DNA from: Ditylenchus dipsaci
Taxonomy: Eukaryota; Nematoda; Chromadorea; Rhabditida; Anguinidae
Direction of reading: 5' to 3'
NCBI GenBank assembly: GCA_004194705.1
Contig: SADC01001351.1
Location: 326,194 to 390,193 of the forward strand
Length of the DNA: 64,000 nt
The notes beneath the pieces were generated by a model. That model was given only the letters and a program-made list of their open reading frames with translations. It was not told the origin of the DNA and did no database searches. Both the position numbers and the translations under genes were made by a program. Shown in pieces: positions 1 to 11,204 of this stretch. Position 1 is the first letter of the stretch. Each line of letters starts with the position of its first letter.

Positions 1-648
1 AAACAATTTTGCAAATCTGTTTTTCGCGTTTTCTTAGTTACCACGAGTTTGAATTTTGATCCGATTTTCTTCATTTCATGCGCCTTGGATCCCAACACTT
101 CCTGCTGTATGAGTGACGATGAACTGTCATGGTCAGCCGAATGGATTAGACAGATGGTGATGTTCTTATTGTTCATTGCTGTTATTATTTGGTTTTTTTT
201 CAGTTGCCAGCCGAGAGAAGACTTGAAACACTTGCTCCTGCTATGAATGCGGAATATGAATATTGCGCATCAAGAATGACGTTCAAAGCAACAAAAGAAT
301 CTCACAATCAAGGGGAATTAGGTCGAAGTCTTGGATTCTTAATGCTTTACATGCAGTGCAAGATGCTGGCAACGGTGGAAACAAAATTGATGCGATAAGG
401 TATTGGACATCTTTCATAACTCGGTACTTTTATTTTCTCTGTTGATTGTGATATTAAAAAGGCTTCAGGATTGGAATACTTTAGCCATCTTGGCGTAAGA
501 AGTGGTAAGCGTTCCAGCAACCAGTGCACCTATCGAGCGAATCTTTTCTCAGGCTGGAATTGCAACGAAAGGGTATAGAAATACAACCAAATTTCAGTTA
601 CTCAATGATCAGTTAGTTGTATATTGTAATTCGAATGTTATGCAATAA
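1..648 (+). pseudogene. hAT transposase, C-terminal half, broken
   Basis: The last part matches the hAT dimerisation domain: VPATSAPIERIFSQAG followed by a short segment ending in a stop at about 646-648. Upstream, residues ALDPN then CMSDDEL fit the pre-dimerisation region, with a plausible intron (about 156-204) ending TTTTTTTTCAG. The frame from about 465 reads WNTLAILA, then an in-frame TAA at 495-497, then directly into EVVSVPATSAP, so the catalytic frame is interrupted in a conserved stretch. Other frames between 260 and 440 carry fragments as well. The 5' part lies outside the window. It is read as a decayed autonomous hAT copy; an intact gene with extra introns is less likely because of the in-frame stop. 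Confidence 0.75.
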
Positions 649-969
649 GGTGTTCTTTGAATTTATGGGAATAAAATCACAGAGAATTTTGTGAGTCTTT
701 ATCAGTAGTTGTCTATCTAGCTCTGGCTCCAAAACGGCTACAAAGTGTCTTAAATTTTTTTTATACCGCTGATGTGCTTGTAATCAAAAAATTGGCTCCA
801 AGGTTTTCTGAACTTCAGCGTTATTAAAAGACCGCTTGCCAAAGAGTTCCACACCAGGAGTCTCAATGTTTGAGGCAAACATAGGTTGCTCGCCAATCTA
901 TTCTCTAGCCAATTAATTTATTGAAAGTCTCCGAAAAATTAACTTCTCTAGCGGATGAGTCTCTATGAA

Positions 970-1215
970 AAAATTCTGATGTGAGAAAATGACAAATAAA
1001 AATTATCATATGACAAAATGACAATTTCTCATAATAACAATTGTCATATGACAATTTTTTTCTGAATTGTCAAATGACAATTGTCATATGACAATTTTGT
1101 CATAATGACCATGTCATATGACAATTTTTTAAAATTATCATATGACAATTGTCATATGACAATTTTTTGAAATGATAATTTTATCATCTGATAATTATTA
1201 TATGACAACTTTCTT
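970..1215. repeat. Palindromic CAATTGTCATATGACAATTG minisatellite
   Basis: Repeated units of ATTGTCATATGACAATT, itself a near-perfect palindrome, are separated by A/T runs, at least six times with small variations. No coding frame. The GACAATT word recurs in the terminal arrays of the hAT-like elements elsewhere in the window, but a direct relation is not shown. Confidence 0.8.
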
Positions 1216-1990
1216 GTCATTTGCAATCACTGGTAAATTAAGCCCGGTAGAGGTCTAGTTGGAAAATTTCAATTCGAATTGAAAAATATCGACCAGGGCG
1301 AGGTACATTTTTTCTATCTTTGTTTCCTTTCAGAAACCACTCCTAGACCTGATTTTTTTCAAGCTGAGCACGAATCTGACATTATGTTTAGCTATAACCC
1401 TCTTAATACTGCTAAAAAGCTCAAACTCGTGCAAATCATGATGCGAATATTTTTAACACTCAGGTTTAAATCCACGTGGATGCACACACATTTTTTTAAC
1501 TCATTTTCTTATGGTTTATGTACAATTTGGTATGAAAATGATGCTTAGGCTCATAGTTTTTTAACAAAACCATCAACACATCATTTTCCAAGCCACTGGA
1601 GCTGACTGAAAACCAAGACCTAGCCAATCCAACATTTCTGGGTTTACTCACAGCTTTGTTTGTCATTAGGTTGTCGACTTTCGACTTTTAAGTCGAAAGT
1701 CGAAATTTTTTAAGGCAGATTTTTTTACCGAGTGTAAATTGATTTTACAATATATACCTGTCAAGGTGGAATGTTCGTACCAAAAACAAAAATACTTATG
1801 TATTCATGGTTAATACACTAGTTCTTCCTCATGAATATTCCTTTCAACTACTTAATTCTTATTATTTCTAAGCACTAAAAATTACGATTTTTGTGTCATT
1901 AAAATTTCAATAGTTTAATCAATCAGAAAAAATACACATTTATTTGATGCAAAAACTCAACACAAGAAGTGTAGTTTCTTCATAGATAAT
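1216..1990. other. Gene-poor stretch, no supported feature
   Basis: A + strand open frame (1279-1548) has no recognisable domain and low-complexity composition. A short perfect hairpin of GACTTTCGACTTTTAAGTCG type sits at 1677-1702. Nothing else is supported. Confidence 0.5.
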
Positions 1991-2775
1991 CTCTTCATTT
2001 TCTTAAGCACATCATCAAGTCTGCAATACCAACGTTTCATAATGCTCTTTCAATCCACGCAGCAACTCATAAGTGAACACCCGAAAAATTGCGTATCACG
2101 ATCGAAATATACACCAGACTCCTGAATTTCGCCAATGAAAACCAGGCAGAAAAGGTAGTGAGAAAGCTCACCAAGATATCCATGTTTAAAGGAATCGTCT
2201 GTCCATAAATCTAGATGATAGAGGGTCTCATTGTTAGATCTTTGATGCACTTCTTCATCAATGCTTCCATTGATTCGTACCCTTGCAGTAGCTTGTTTTT
2301 CAAAGTCGAGTTACTCTTGGAAGCTATATATTCATTAAGTATAAAAATATAGGTGAAATCTTGAACCATACCGTGTACTGCTTGTTCATTAGACTCAGAA
2401 ACTTTTGCATCGGAGGCTTAGTGAAGACATTGAGGGAAAGCGATGGCATTGCAAGAACGTCCGCAAATGCTGAGTCAAGTTGAGCTAATCTTAAATATAT
2501 GCTAGACATGTATAAGACTTACGTTAAGACATTTTTGAGAGGAATACCTTGTAACTGTAGCCTTGCTCAAGGTCTGAGTTGGCAGTGATGTGATGTCTTT
2601 GTGTTTCGAATCCAGATGTCGCCGAAGAACTGTCGTTGTATTGGTCATCTCCTTTACGAAAAAATATTCACAGAAAAAACTTAAAGAGCACTAACCTCTT
2701 GACAGACATTGCATCTTGCTTTTTTGAGTCCATTTAGTTGAGTGAAATTTTGCCATACTAGGTCGAGCTTCTCCT
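1990..2775 (-). pseudogene. hAT transposase, N-terminal half with BED finger
   Basis: On the minus strand a BED-type zinc finger starts near 2771 (LVWQNFTQLNG, then KKARCNVCQE, giving the Cys-x2-Cys) and stops at a GT donor at about 2695. Further exons read AQLDSAFADVLAMPSLSL (about 2486-2376) and DLWTDDSFKHGYLGELSHYL (about 2215-2150), the DxWT block characteristic of hAT transposases. Between them, frames shift and stop (for example FQE-stop-LDF just after the intron near 2328), so the copy looks inactive. Orientation is opposite to the C-terminal half at 1-648. It could be a second copy, or the two could be one copy split by an inversion. Confidence 0.7.
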
Positions 2776-2854
2776 TTTTTTGCCGTAACTGGACTGTCGA
2801 GAGAGTTGGCATCCGATTGCGAGTTCTCCATCTTAGTATCCATAAACAAAAGGT

Positions 2855-3010
2855 GTTTGAGAGATGTCAATTGACAGAGATGTCAATCGACGTCACTGAA
2901 GTCAGTGTGACAGTGACACTGACAGTGACAATGACAGTGACATTGAAGTGTCAGTGTCACTGTCCGTGTCACACTGACTATAGTGACGTCAGTGTCACTG
3001 TCACACAAAA
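2855..3010. repeat. GTCAGTGTCACTG-type palindromic minisatellite
   Basis: Dense short units alternating CAGTGACA and TGTCACTG; the open frames across it on both strands are by-products of the repeat. It abuts the array at 3020-3300. Confidence 0.8.
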
Positions 3011-3017
3011 TTGGAAC

Positions 3018-3300
3018 CCTGCTGTGTACACAAACATAAACAAAATTTTCAGGGTTTTCATTTGTGTACATAAACCTACGCAAAACTTTTTGACTTTTAT
3101 TTGTGTACACAAACGTACACAAACATTTCTGATTTCATTCGTGTACACAAACGTACACAAAAATTGTGAAATTTTCATTTGTGTACAGAAATGAAAATGA
3201 GAAAATTTAAATTTTCATAAATGTTCAAAAACAAAACACAATATTTTTTGCTTTCTTATGTTTACAAAAATGAAAATTTTCGTACACAAAAATTTGTAAA
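3018..3300. repeat. TTTGTGTACACAAACGTACACAAA tandem array
   Basis: Five or so diverged copies of an about 40-bp unit built on TTTTCATTTGTGTACA and AAACGTACACAAA, fading at the right edge. The frames across it are repeat artefacts. Confidence 0.75.
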
Positions 3301-3304
3301 GAAA

Positions 3305-3520
3305 ATAACACTGCTCTATATGCATTTTTTGATCAAGAGTATTTATCGGAGTCATGTCTAAGGTAAGTGAATGCGCGCATCTCTAACTCTCAAGCCCCCT
3401 GCGCCCCTTCGGGGGCGCAGGGGGCTTGGGGCTTGGAGTTGAGATGCGCACACTCACATACCTTAGACACAAATCACTCGAAAGTGCCTCTGGATGCATG
3501 AAAAAAATGCATACAAGAGT
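3305..3520. repeat. Family G inverted-repeat element (copy 1)
   Basis: CTCTATATGCATTTTTTGAT on the left is mirrored by GATGCATGAAAAAAATGCAT on the right. In between are GCGCGCATCTCTAACTC and GAGTTGAGATGCGCACAC, with a GC-rich core hairpin CCCCTGCGCCCC/GGGGCGCAGGGG. Related copies lie at 20700-20990, 25948-26125, 45120-45230 and 61965-62065. Confidence 0.75.
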
Positions 3521-3990
3521 TCGTTTATGCGGTAGGCCCCAGTTAACAAAACTATGTTCGAATCCTCCTGAACATAAACACTTTTTGAGACTTTTGGAAG
3601 AAAAAAAAATTTCAAAAAATCAACAGGGGGACCAAGGCATCTTTTTTTTCCAGAGATGCGAATGCATATAGAGCCACTTAGACCCCAAAAAACTCACTTT
3701 TGGCTCTGGCCAAATAGTGTACTTTAGCCGTCTTTAGTTGGTGAGTTGTTTGCGTCTCTAACTGTTAGATTAGCACCATCGATATCAGAATTCCTAAATT
3801 CCTTCAAAAAGTACCCTAAAAATCGTTAAACACCATAAAACAGGTTCATATGCCAAATCTGTTAGCATTTTTGTTTTCATATTTTTATGATGTATCATTC
3901 ATGTTTGTATTGCAATTTTGATCAAATTATATGGCTGCCGGTGCCGAAAAAACGCAAAAACGTCGATTTACAAGACTTTTTCTTATTGAC
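3521..3990. other. Intergenic, no supported feature
   Basis: Low-complexity AT-rich sequence upstream of the ABCG gene; no coding exon or repeat boundary recognised. Confidence 0.4.
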
Positions 3991-3995
3991 CAGTG

Positions 3996-4006
3996 TGCTT
4001 TTTCAG
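3996..4006 (+). promoter_or_regulatory. Candidate trans-splice acceptor before ABCG
   Basis: TGCTTTTTCAG ends 30 nt before the ATG at 4037, with no 5' exon visible. The same arrangement precedes most confident genes here, as expected for addition of a spliced leader. An ordinary 5'-UTR intron is the alternative. Confidence 0.45.
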
Positions 4007-4036
4007 TGCTATTTTGTTCGCTTGACATAAACAAAG

Positions 4037-7000
4037 ATGCAAGAACTGGGAACAGAAAATGAGGGCATATCCTTGCTGCGTGGATCTTCCGAGCGGTGTT
4101 CCTTGCCAAAAGACTTTGAAGTTTTGGACATGACGACAGCCAGCAAAAACTCTCTGCACGATGTCAATCAAACAAGCATTTCTTGGCATGGTCTGACAGT
4201 GAGAAATCCGTCCACAGGCGACGTAATTCTCGACGATATCTCAGGTATGGCAGGAGCTGGACAGTTCATTGCATTAATGGGAGCCAGGTTGGTTGTGAAT
4301 TTGACTATTCTGTTTCCAATTGCCTCATTTTAGTGGTGGTGGCAAGACTACGCTTCTGAATGCTCTTCAGGCCAGAAATCTTAATAATTTGGAAGTTTCG
4401 GGTGATGTTCTCGTGGATGGTCTGTCTTTTCTCCTCTTTTTACGTCTCGCTTTTTGTAGTGAACATATTTAGGGCAACGTCTAGGAATCGGGATTACCAA
4501 TGTCAGTGGCTATGTTCAGCAGGATGAAATGTTTCTCTCAACGCTGACAGTCAAGGAACATTTGATGATACAAGCAAAGCTCCGACTAGTTGGAATGGAC
4601 AAGCATGAAATGGCGGAACGTGTAGATGCTGTGAGTTTTTTTTTTAAACTTCTCGTAGTCACTCAATATTTCTGATGTTTGTGGTGCAGGTAATTCAGTC
4701 TCTGGGTCTCTTCAACTGTCAAGACAATTTCATAGGCGTCTCAACTGGTGGATCAAGAATTTCGATTGGGAATCTCGAAGACTTTGCTTTGCCTCTGAGC
4801 TGCTCGACAATCCTCCGCTGCTATTTTGTGATGAGCCTACAACTGGGCTGGATTCAGCAATGGCTGAGTCTGTGGTGGACATTTTGCGAGGATTGTGTAC
4901 AGAAGGGCGAACCATCATTTGTACAATTCATCAGCCATCTTCTATGATATACAGAAAATTCGACAAGGTTTTTGTTTTCATCTACTATTACGTCAGTAAC
5001 GAAAATATTATGCAAGATGGAGACCCTACGGTGACCTTGTATTTTGTAACTTCGGTCAGCTTTCTTCTCCTCATTTTGCAATTTGAATTTTCATCTTTTA
5101 AACAAGGGCTAGCCATTAAAAGAACCATACTTGTTGATGCAAATGAGAATTTGAAAAATTTTAATGCGCGCGGGCACTTCTCTTTCGTCTCTCAAACTTT
5201 TGATTGACACTTTGCTGATTCTCTCTCTCACTCTTTACTCTCTTGAGTCGCTCGAAATAACTCCAGAGAGTAGAGTGCGAGACGATAGAGAAGTGTCCCG
5301 CGAGCATTTGAATTTGCCAAATTTTCACTTCCATCAACAAGTGTGATCCTTTAAGAGAATACCGCATTTCCTCTAATAATCGCGCATGCGCGCTTATTTT
5401 TCAAACCCCGAAAATCTGAAAAATTTTAGGTCAATCTCGAAAATTTCGGGTGCTCAACCAAAATCTAAAAAGTGGAATCGGTAGAGCTCGTGGGAGTAAG
5501 AAAATGCATTAAACAGCTTTGGAGAAAAATTTCTCTGAGCTGAGATACACGCCCTCAAAGTAGGGGGTGCGCTTTTATTAGAGCATGCGCGCTTATTTGA
5601 GGAAAGGCTGTAAGTGAATTTCCCCACCAAAAGTGTAAAATTCCCCACCAAATTACTGAATTTCCCCACCAAATTTTTAAACGACCATATCTCAGTGTTT
5701 TCTTATCATTTTTTTATTTTTTTCAGACCAGCATGCAGCACTACTCTTTTAGTTTCTAATGAGCCATCAAACAAATTGTTAAAATTTCAAAAACATTGAG
5801 AAAAGTTGGTTTTTATACAACAACTCCTTGTTTATGTAAACTATTTTTTCTTAATGTTTTTTTAAATTATAACAGTTTGGTTGATGGATCATTAGAAATT
5901 AGAAGAGTAGGGCTGCATGCTGGTCTGAAACAAATAAAAAAGTGATAAGAAAACACTGAGATATGGTCGTTTTAAAAATTTGGTGGGGAAATTCAGTAAT
6001 TTGGTGGGGAATTTCACACTTTTGGTGGGGAAATTCAATTTGATCCTTTGAGGAAATACGGTAATTGAAAAGGTCAGTAAGGTAGGTTTGGTGTCTGAAA
6101 CGGGTGCGCGACAGTTCACAGTCTGGACAATTCACAGTCTGGGACAATTCATAGTATGGGCAATTCACAGTCGGGACAATTCACAGTCTGGGACAATTCA
6201 CAGTCTGAGACGCATTTTACATTTTCTCACATTTTGTACCTTTTCAAAGGACAAATTTTATTGGCTGTGTATATATTCGTATTTCCGAATTTAGAAAACG
6301 ATTCATCTCGCGAGAAATATTTTTGAATTAGGGCTTGTTCGCTAAAAGATCCATTTGATAGTATTATTAAACTGTGATATCCTATATCCAAACCACAAAA
6401 CCTGGGATGGCTACGCTCAGGTGAGCACATGGCTGGCCTGTAAAATTATTTTTTTTTTTGCAAATGAAAAAAACCGTTTTCTAACCTAAAATTCTGTGGG
6501 GAGTAATGTTTGTCAGAACTGAAATTGTGGTTTTAGCTACTTAAACTCTAAAACTCAGGATAGGTACAACCTGAACAGGTGGATATCCGCTTGGACAGCT
6601 TCAAAATAAAACATTAATAAATTTAAAAAGTTTTGACGCTATAATACCTAAAAATGGGTAGGGAATTTGATTTAATGCAGTCAACCCTCGATTTAGTGGC
6701 ACCCCCCCAAAAGTTCGTTTCCGCCTAGGGTCCGACACTTTTTTTAACCCAATTTTCAAAATATTTTATCGATTCTGTTATGACAGTCTGGTCGCAAATA
6801 TCGTGAGGATTCCGATTTCGCCGATCAATTTTTGAAAAGTAAACGAATTTCGGGTTAAAAAAGTGAAACCTCGATATAGTGGCACCCCTTTTTGAAAACA
6901 GGTGCCACTATATCGAGGTTTCACTTTTTTAACCCAAAATTCGTTTACTTTTCAAAAAACGATCGGCAAAATCGGAATCCTCACGATATTTGCGACCAGA

Positions 7001-9108
7001 CTGTCATAACAGAATCGATAAAATATTTTGAAAATTGGGTTAAAAAAAGTGTCGGACCCTAGGCGGGAACGAACTTTTGGGGTGCCACTAAATCGAGGTT
7101 TGACTGTAATGCTTAAATTCCGATTTTAGCCACCCGAGCCCTAAATATAGATTAGGCACCCTTGACTGAGATGGACAGAGATAAATATCCCACAAAATGG
7201 CCCCTAAAAAAATTTGGTCAACGTTAGAAACAAACCATTTTTCCTGATTTAAAATTGCAAGGAAAATCCAGTTTGACAAGACGGACCACCAAACTGAGTT
7301 GGCTAGCTTTAAATCAGGTGTATACCTATACCAGAAGATTAGGTTAGGTATACCTCTATGGGGATAGGTCTCAGTGTAAGGTAAACGGGTGTGCCAGTAG
7401 GGCGGGTAGATGATGAATAAAAATTACGAGGCCTGAAATTTGGGTAAACTTTTCTTAATGCTTCTTATATGGACTTCTACGCACTCCTCTACAACATGAA
7501 AATTTTGATTGGATTTCAAAAGAAAGGTATTAAAAAGTCCAGAAGAAAAAAAAGAATCAGCTTTGCGTACTTAATTTCCAGATGCGTTAATATTTAGCTA
7601 TTTTCGTATGCTTTTTTGTGAATTCGATCAGACTGTGAATTGTCCCAGACTGTGAATTGTCCATACTGTGAATTTTCCTTGACTGTGAATTGTCCCATAC
7701 TGTGAACTGTCCCAGACTGTGAATTGTCCAGACTGTGAATTGTCCGTGTCCCTTCTGAAACACTGTGTTTAAATTAGGGGTATCTTTCTGAGATCGTAAT
7801 CAATGTAATTTTTTTTCACAGGTGATGTTCTTGGCTAGAGGTCGTGTTGCCTTCTTCGGACCGCCGCTTGAAGCTGTGGAATTTTTCCGTACTTGTAACT
7901 ACAGCTGTCCAGAGAACTACAATCCTGCTGACTTCATTATCGAGACTCTAGCCATTCGTGCAGTCAATAAGGAAGAGTGCCGAGAAAAAATCCGATACCT
8001 CTGTGATCAGTTTCTTGAATCTCCTGTTGGGCAGCAATATTTGAAGGAAGTGGAAGAGAACAAATCAGTGGTTGGCAATATTCCAGAATCCAAAAGTCGC
8101 CCGGGCTTTTTCGTTCAAGTAAGGTTATTTTCCTTGTATTCGGTTTAGCAATAATTTTCACTCTTAGGTTGGCGCAATTTTCCATCGCTCTATTCTTGAC
8201 AATTGGAGAAACAAAGCATTCATTCGGGCCAAAGTCTTTCAGAAGTTAATAATGGGTCTAATTATTGGCTTCATCTACTTTCAAACTGGCAGAAACCTGA
8301 ATGAGCGAAAAATCACCAGTCTTAATGGAGCTCTCTTCTTCATAGTCGCCGAGTTGACTTTCCCAGCTCTGTTTGGTATTTTGACAGTTTTACCAAGGGA
8401 GTTTCCGTTAGTAGTACGTGAATATCATGACGGCCTCTACGACATATGCAGCTACTACACTGCTCGAGTTCTTTCCTATCTTCCGTTGTTCTCGTTGGAT
8501 GGTGCGTTTATGATTGCAATCGCCTACTACATGGTTGGGTTTGCTTCATCACCATTGCGCTTCCTTGCCTCTATTGGTTGGTCTTTTCATTTTGGTTAAG
8601 ATAATCTAGTGGATTTTATCTTTGCAGGGATCGGAATATTGGTGGAACAATCGGCAGCAGCTTTCGGCGTATTACTTGCGATGGCGACTCCTTCTTATCC
8701 TGTAGCAGTCTCAATAGCTAGCCCGATTCTAACGTGCCTTATGCTGACTGGCGGCATGTACGCTAATCTTAAAGAGCTGTCTCCTTACGTCAGATGGTTG
8801 CAATACTTGAGCTGGTTTAGGTGCATGCTTTGAGTCACTCCATATAAATTTTTTGGTTCATGATCTTTAGATTCGGTTATGAGGCTCTCACAATTAATCA
8901 ATGGGTCGGGGCAGCTGAAGGTGGTAAAATCAAAGTGAGGCTCGACGATAATAGATCGGTCTACAAAAGTGCCGAGACGGTCCTTGATGCACTTTCTTTT
9001 GTTCCATGGAAGATTTGGTTAGACGTCGGAGTCATGCTATTTTTCCTCATTATGTTCTATCTCTTAGGTTTTGTTGGTTTGTTAATTCGTGTTAGGCTTT
9101 CTCGTTGA
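4037..9108 (+). CDS. ABCG-family half-transporter (frameshifted)
   Basis: Eight exons: 4037-4287, 4334-4419, 4473-4630, 4690-4967, 7822-8118, 8168-8576, 8628-8820, 8871-9108; about 636 residues, normal for an ABCG half-transporter. The N-terminal nucleotide-binding domain shows Walker A ([11 protein letters not shown], split by intron 1), Q-loop ([18 protein letters not shown]), Walker B with D-loop ([13 protein letters not shown]) and H-loop (TIHQPSS). The C-terminal half has the six-helix membrane domain, with [14 protein letters not shown] before the last loop. Family knowledge: such proteins dimerise and export lipids, pigment precursors or xenobiotics; the substrate here is unknown. All junction phases agree except one missing base near 4771-4778, exactly in the signature motif (RISIGN to [10 protein letters not shown]). 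Intron 4 (4968-7821) is 2.85 kb of stacked transposons; the other introns are about 46-59 bp. Poly(A) signal at 9134. Confidence 0.9.
5120..5350. mobile_element. TTAA-flanked fold-back MITE (AGGACC type)
   Basis: TTAA occurs on both sides (5116-5119, 5351-5354). Ends read AAGAACCATACTTGTTGATG and its complement. The interior carries GCGGGCACTTCTCTTTCGTC and its inverse, as in the copies at 36949 and 60798. It lies in ABCG intron 4 and touches the next element. Confidence 0.75.
5362..6061. mobile_element. TA-flanked fold-back, CCGTAT family (copy 1)
   Basis: Flanked by TA (5360-5361, 6062-6063). Ends CCGCATTTCCTCTAATAAT / GAGGAAATACGG. Inner arms at about 5615-5760 and 5880-6040 are inverted copies containing three tandem AATTCCCCACCAAA units. 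Non-autonomous and Tc1/mariner-like by its TA target; no transposase frame. Confidence 0.75.
6102..7753. mobile_element. hAT-type fold-back with minisatellite termini
   Basis: The exact 8-bp duplication TCTGAAAC lies at 6094-6101 and 7754-7761. The left end holds about six tandem GGACAATTCACAGTCTGG-like units (6108-6210). The right end holds about seven units of the complement (7628-7750). Outermost bases GGGTGCGCGACAGTTC and the inverse of GAATTGTCCGTGTCCCT are imperfect inverted repeats. The interior has no transposase and contains another element (6678-7106). It lies in ABCG intron 4. Confidence 0.85.
6678..7106. mobile_element. Pogo-like fold-back, family A (copy 1)
   Basis: Starts CAGTCAACCCTCGATTTAG and ends with the near inverse ending TTTGACTG followed by TA. 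The two ~205-bp arms are almost perfect inverted copies with only about a dozen bases between, and inner repeats AACCTCGATATAGTGGCACC. The terminal words and TA target resemble pogo/Tigger non-autonomous elements. Nested in the hAT-type element. Confidence 0.8.
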
Positions 9109-9133
9109 ATGTATTTTGTTTTGTCTGGTATTC

Positions 9134-9139
9134 AATAAA
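9134..9139 (+). terminator. Poly(A) signal of ABCG gene
   Basis: AATAAA lies 25 nt downstream of the ABCG stop codon. Confidence 0.6.
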
Positions 9140-9635
9140 GATGACTCTTCCACTGTGCCTTTTTCCCCGACTTTTACTGGGGTAAGTACGTTTGTTCCAA
9201 TAGCTTATCGGAAGTTCATAGAGATAAGGCGTTTATATTTTCGTAGTGATATTATCTATCATACCAGTTTCAAAAATGATAGCACGCAAACACTGGCCAA
9301 AGCTGTTTTGTGACGGCGCACGACTGCATGTAATCGAATTCTGGTCGTAATCCTATATATTATTATTTTGTCTTGCCATCACCATTAGCTCTTTTTAGTT
9401 ATTTTCCTTTTTATCTTATAATTTTCTGCGTATTCCTATGATAAGCCTTTTTTTGAATTTATCAAGAGAAAAGTACCACTAACCAGGGAACCTCAAACAG
9501 TGTCTTTTTTCAAGGATTTCTTTAGAGACTTTTTTTTGCAGATTCTTGTAGAGCAGCCCGAAGTTATACAACAGTGCTGCCAATATCTCCAGATCATTTG
9601 AAAAATTAACTACTATTAAGTTGCCGTTGTTTTAT
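9140..9635. other. Intergenic, no supported feature
   Basis: AT-rich sequence after the ABCG 3' end; no domain or repeat boundary recognised. Confidence 0.4.
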
Positions 9636-10586
9636 AATATTTTTATTATCCAACTTGTATAGGGCGATTTGTTGCAGATTATACTTATGCCAGTGAGTGA
9701 AACTTTGAAAAAAAACGTCACGGCTTTTTAAAATGTTGGGAAGAAGCCGATACCTCAGAGTGGCGGGATTCCAAAAATAGCTTCTTTTTTCAGCAATTTT
9801 TATATTTTTCGAATTTCAGCTCTCCTAGTATCAGTCTTTACGTGAAAATGAAAACCCAGAATACAGGTTATGCAATTGTATAAAGAAAGTGTGTGTTATA
9901 AAAATTTATATTATCTTTTTTCACCTAGAAGTCAAAATGGAGATTACGATTCGGGCAGCTAGCTGTCCTGTCAACCTTCTTGCTAAAAATGTTCAATTTT
10001 TTTATAAAATCACAGACCTTCTATGTACTATTGTGTAGCCTACATGCTATGTTTTCATTTGCGCTATCATAAAGAGTGAAAATGAGATCTCGGCGCTACT
10101 GCAATATACCCCCCTCCCAAAAACCCTCCTGTAATATACCACCCCCCCCCCATAATTTTTGGGCTTAGGAATAAGGCTTAGCCCTTAGGCTTCGGGCCAT
10201 TAGGCTCAGGGACAACACGTAATAATTTCACTACTTTTCCAAAAAAAAAAAAAGTGTGGTTTTCGGGGTACCTGAAAAATTATTGGGGGAGGAGGGTATA
10301 TTACAGTAGCTTTTTTTTGGGGGGGGGGGGGGGGGTTTGGATTTATATGACAGTAGCGTCGAGATCTCATTAGAGCTGAAATTCGAAAAATATAAACTTT
10401 GCTGGAAAAAGGAGCTATTATTTGAACTCCCGCCACTCTCAGGTTCGGCTTCCTTCCAAGTCGGCTTCGGCTTCCCTCGGCTTCCTTCCAGTATTTTGAA
10501 AAGCCGTGACGTTTTCTCAAAATACTCACTGGCATAAGAATAATATGCAACAAAACACCCCACACAAGTTGGATAATAAAAATATC
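9636..10586. mobile_element. Inverted-repeat element with nested family H copy
   Basis: The outer arms (about 9636-9850 and 10370-10586) are inverted copies that include TTTATTATCCAACTTGT, TATGCCAGTGAGTG and GAATTTCAGCTCT. A family H element (about 10093-10368), ending GCGCTACTGCAATATACCCC and its inverse, is inserted between the arms. Poly-C and poly-G runs make the core prone to assembly errors. Confidence 0.7.
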
Positions 10587-10689
10587 TCTATATAGTATTT
10601 GGGACGGGGGGGGGGGGTTGTGGGGGTGTTGTCCGTCACACTTCTGAGTGGTCCCGTTGTTATTTCTTTTCTGAAAAATATTTTATTTG

Positions 10690-10810
10690 GCAAGTTTGTA
10701 CTCATTTTAAAGCTCTTTTAACGGCGAAGGATCTTTTACATTCAGATTTGGAATTTGCTGTGAAAAAATTTGAGATTTTGCCCCTTGAAGTGGAAAATTG
10801 TGGGTTTTCG
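10690..10810. repeat. Direct repeat flanking 10833-11852 (copy 1)
   Basis: GTACTCATTTTAAAGCTCTT through AAATTTGAGATTTT recurs, diverged, in the same orientation at about 11873-11995. Two independent insertions sit between the copies. Confidence 0.6.
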
Positions 10811-10832
10811 GGGAAAATCTCATGAGTGGTCC

Positions 10833-11172
10833 GGGTAGCTGATATTTGCCAAAAACGACATTTGCAAAACGTATGTTTTGCCAAAACGACATTTGTCAAA
10901 ACGACATTTGCCAAAATGACATTTGCCAACACGACGTTTGCCAAACTGCAATTTCCCAAGCGTAGTTTTTGCCTAAAAATAATAGTATCAAATCAAATTT
11001 CATAAGTCTTTTTCAGACGAAATCCACGTTTGGCAAATTTCGTTTTGGTAAATGTCGTTTTGCCAAAATTCGATTTGGCAAATGTCGTTGTGTAAAATGC
11101 CGTTTTGGAAAATGTCGTTTCGGCAAAATTTCGTATTTGGCAAATGTCGTTTTTGGCAAGTATCACCCAGCC
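10833..11172. mobile_element. hAT-type fold-back with GCCAAAACGACATTT arrays
   Basis: The exact 8-bp duplication AGTGGTCC lies at 10825-10832 and 11173-11180. Ends GGGTAGCTGATATTTGCC and the inverse of GGCAAGTATCACCCAGCC match imperfectly. The left half is tandem GCCAAAACGACATTT-like units; the right half is tandem units of the complement. At 340 bp it is almost only inverted minisatellite. Frames across it are artefacts. Confidence 0.85.
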
Positions 11173-11204
11173 AGTGGTCCCATTGTGCCAGTTATAACTT
11201 TTGG

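Noticed and set aside
10206..10565. Overlapping 110-119-codon minus-strand frames
   Set aside because: They run through poly-C tracts and inverted repeat arms and contain proline runs from homopolymers.
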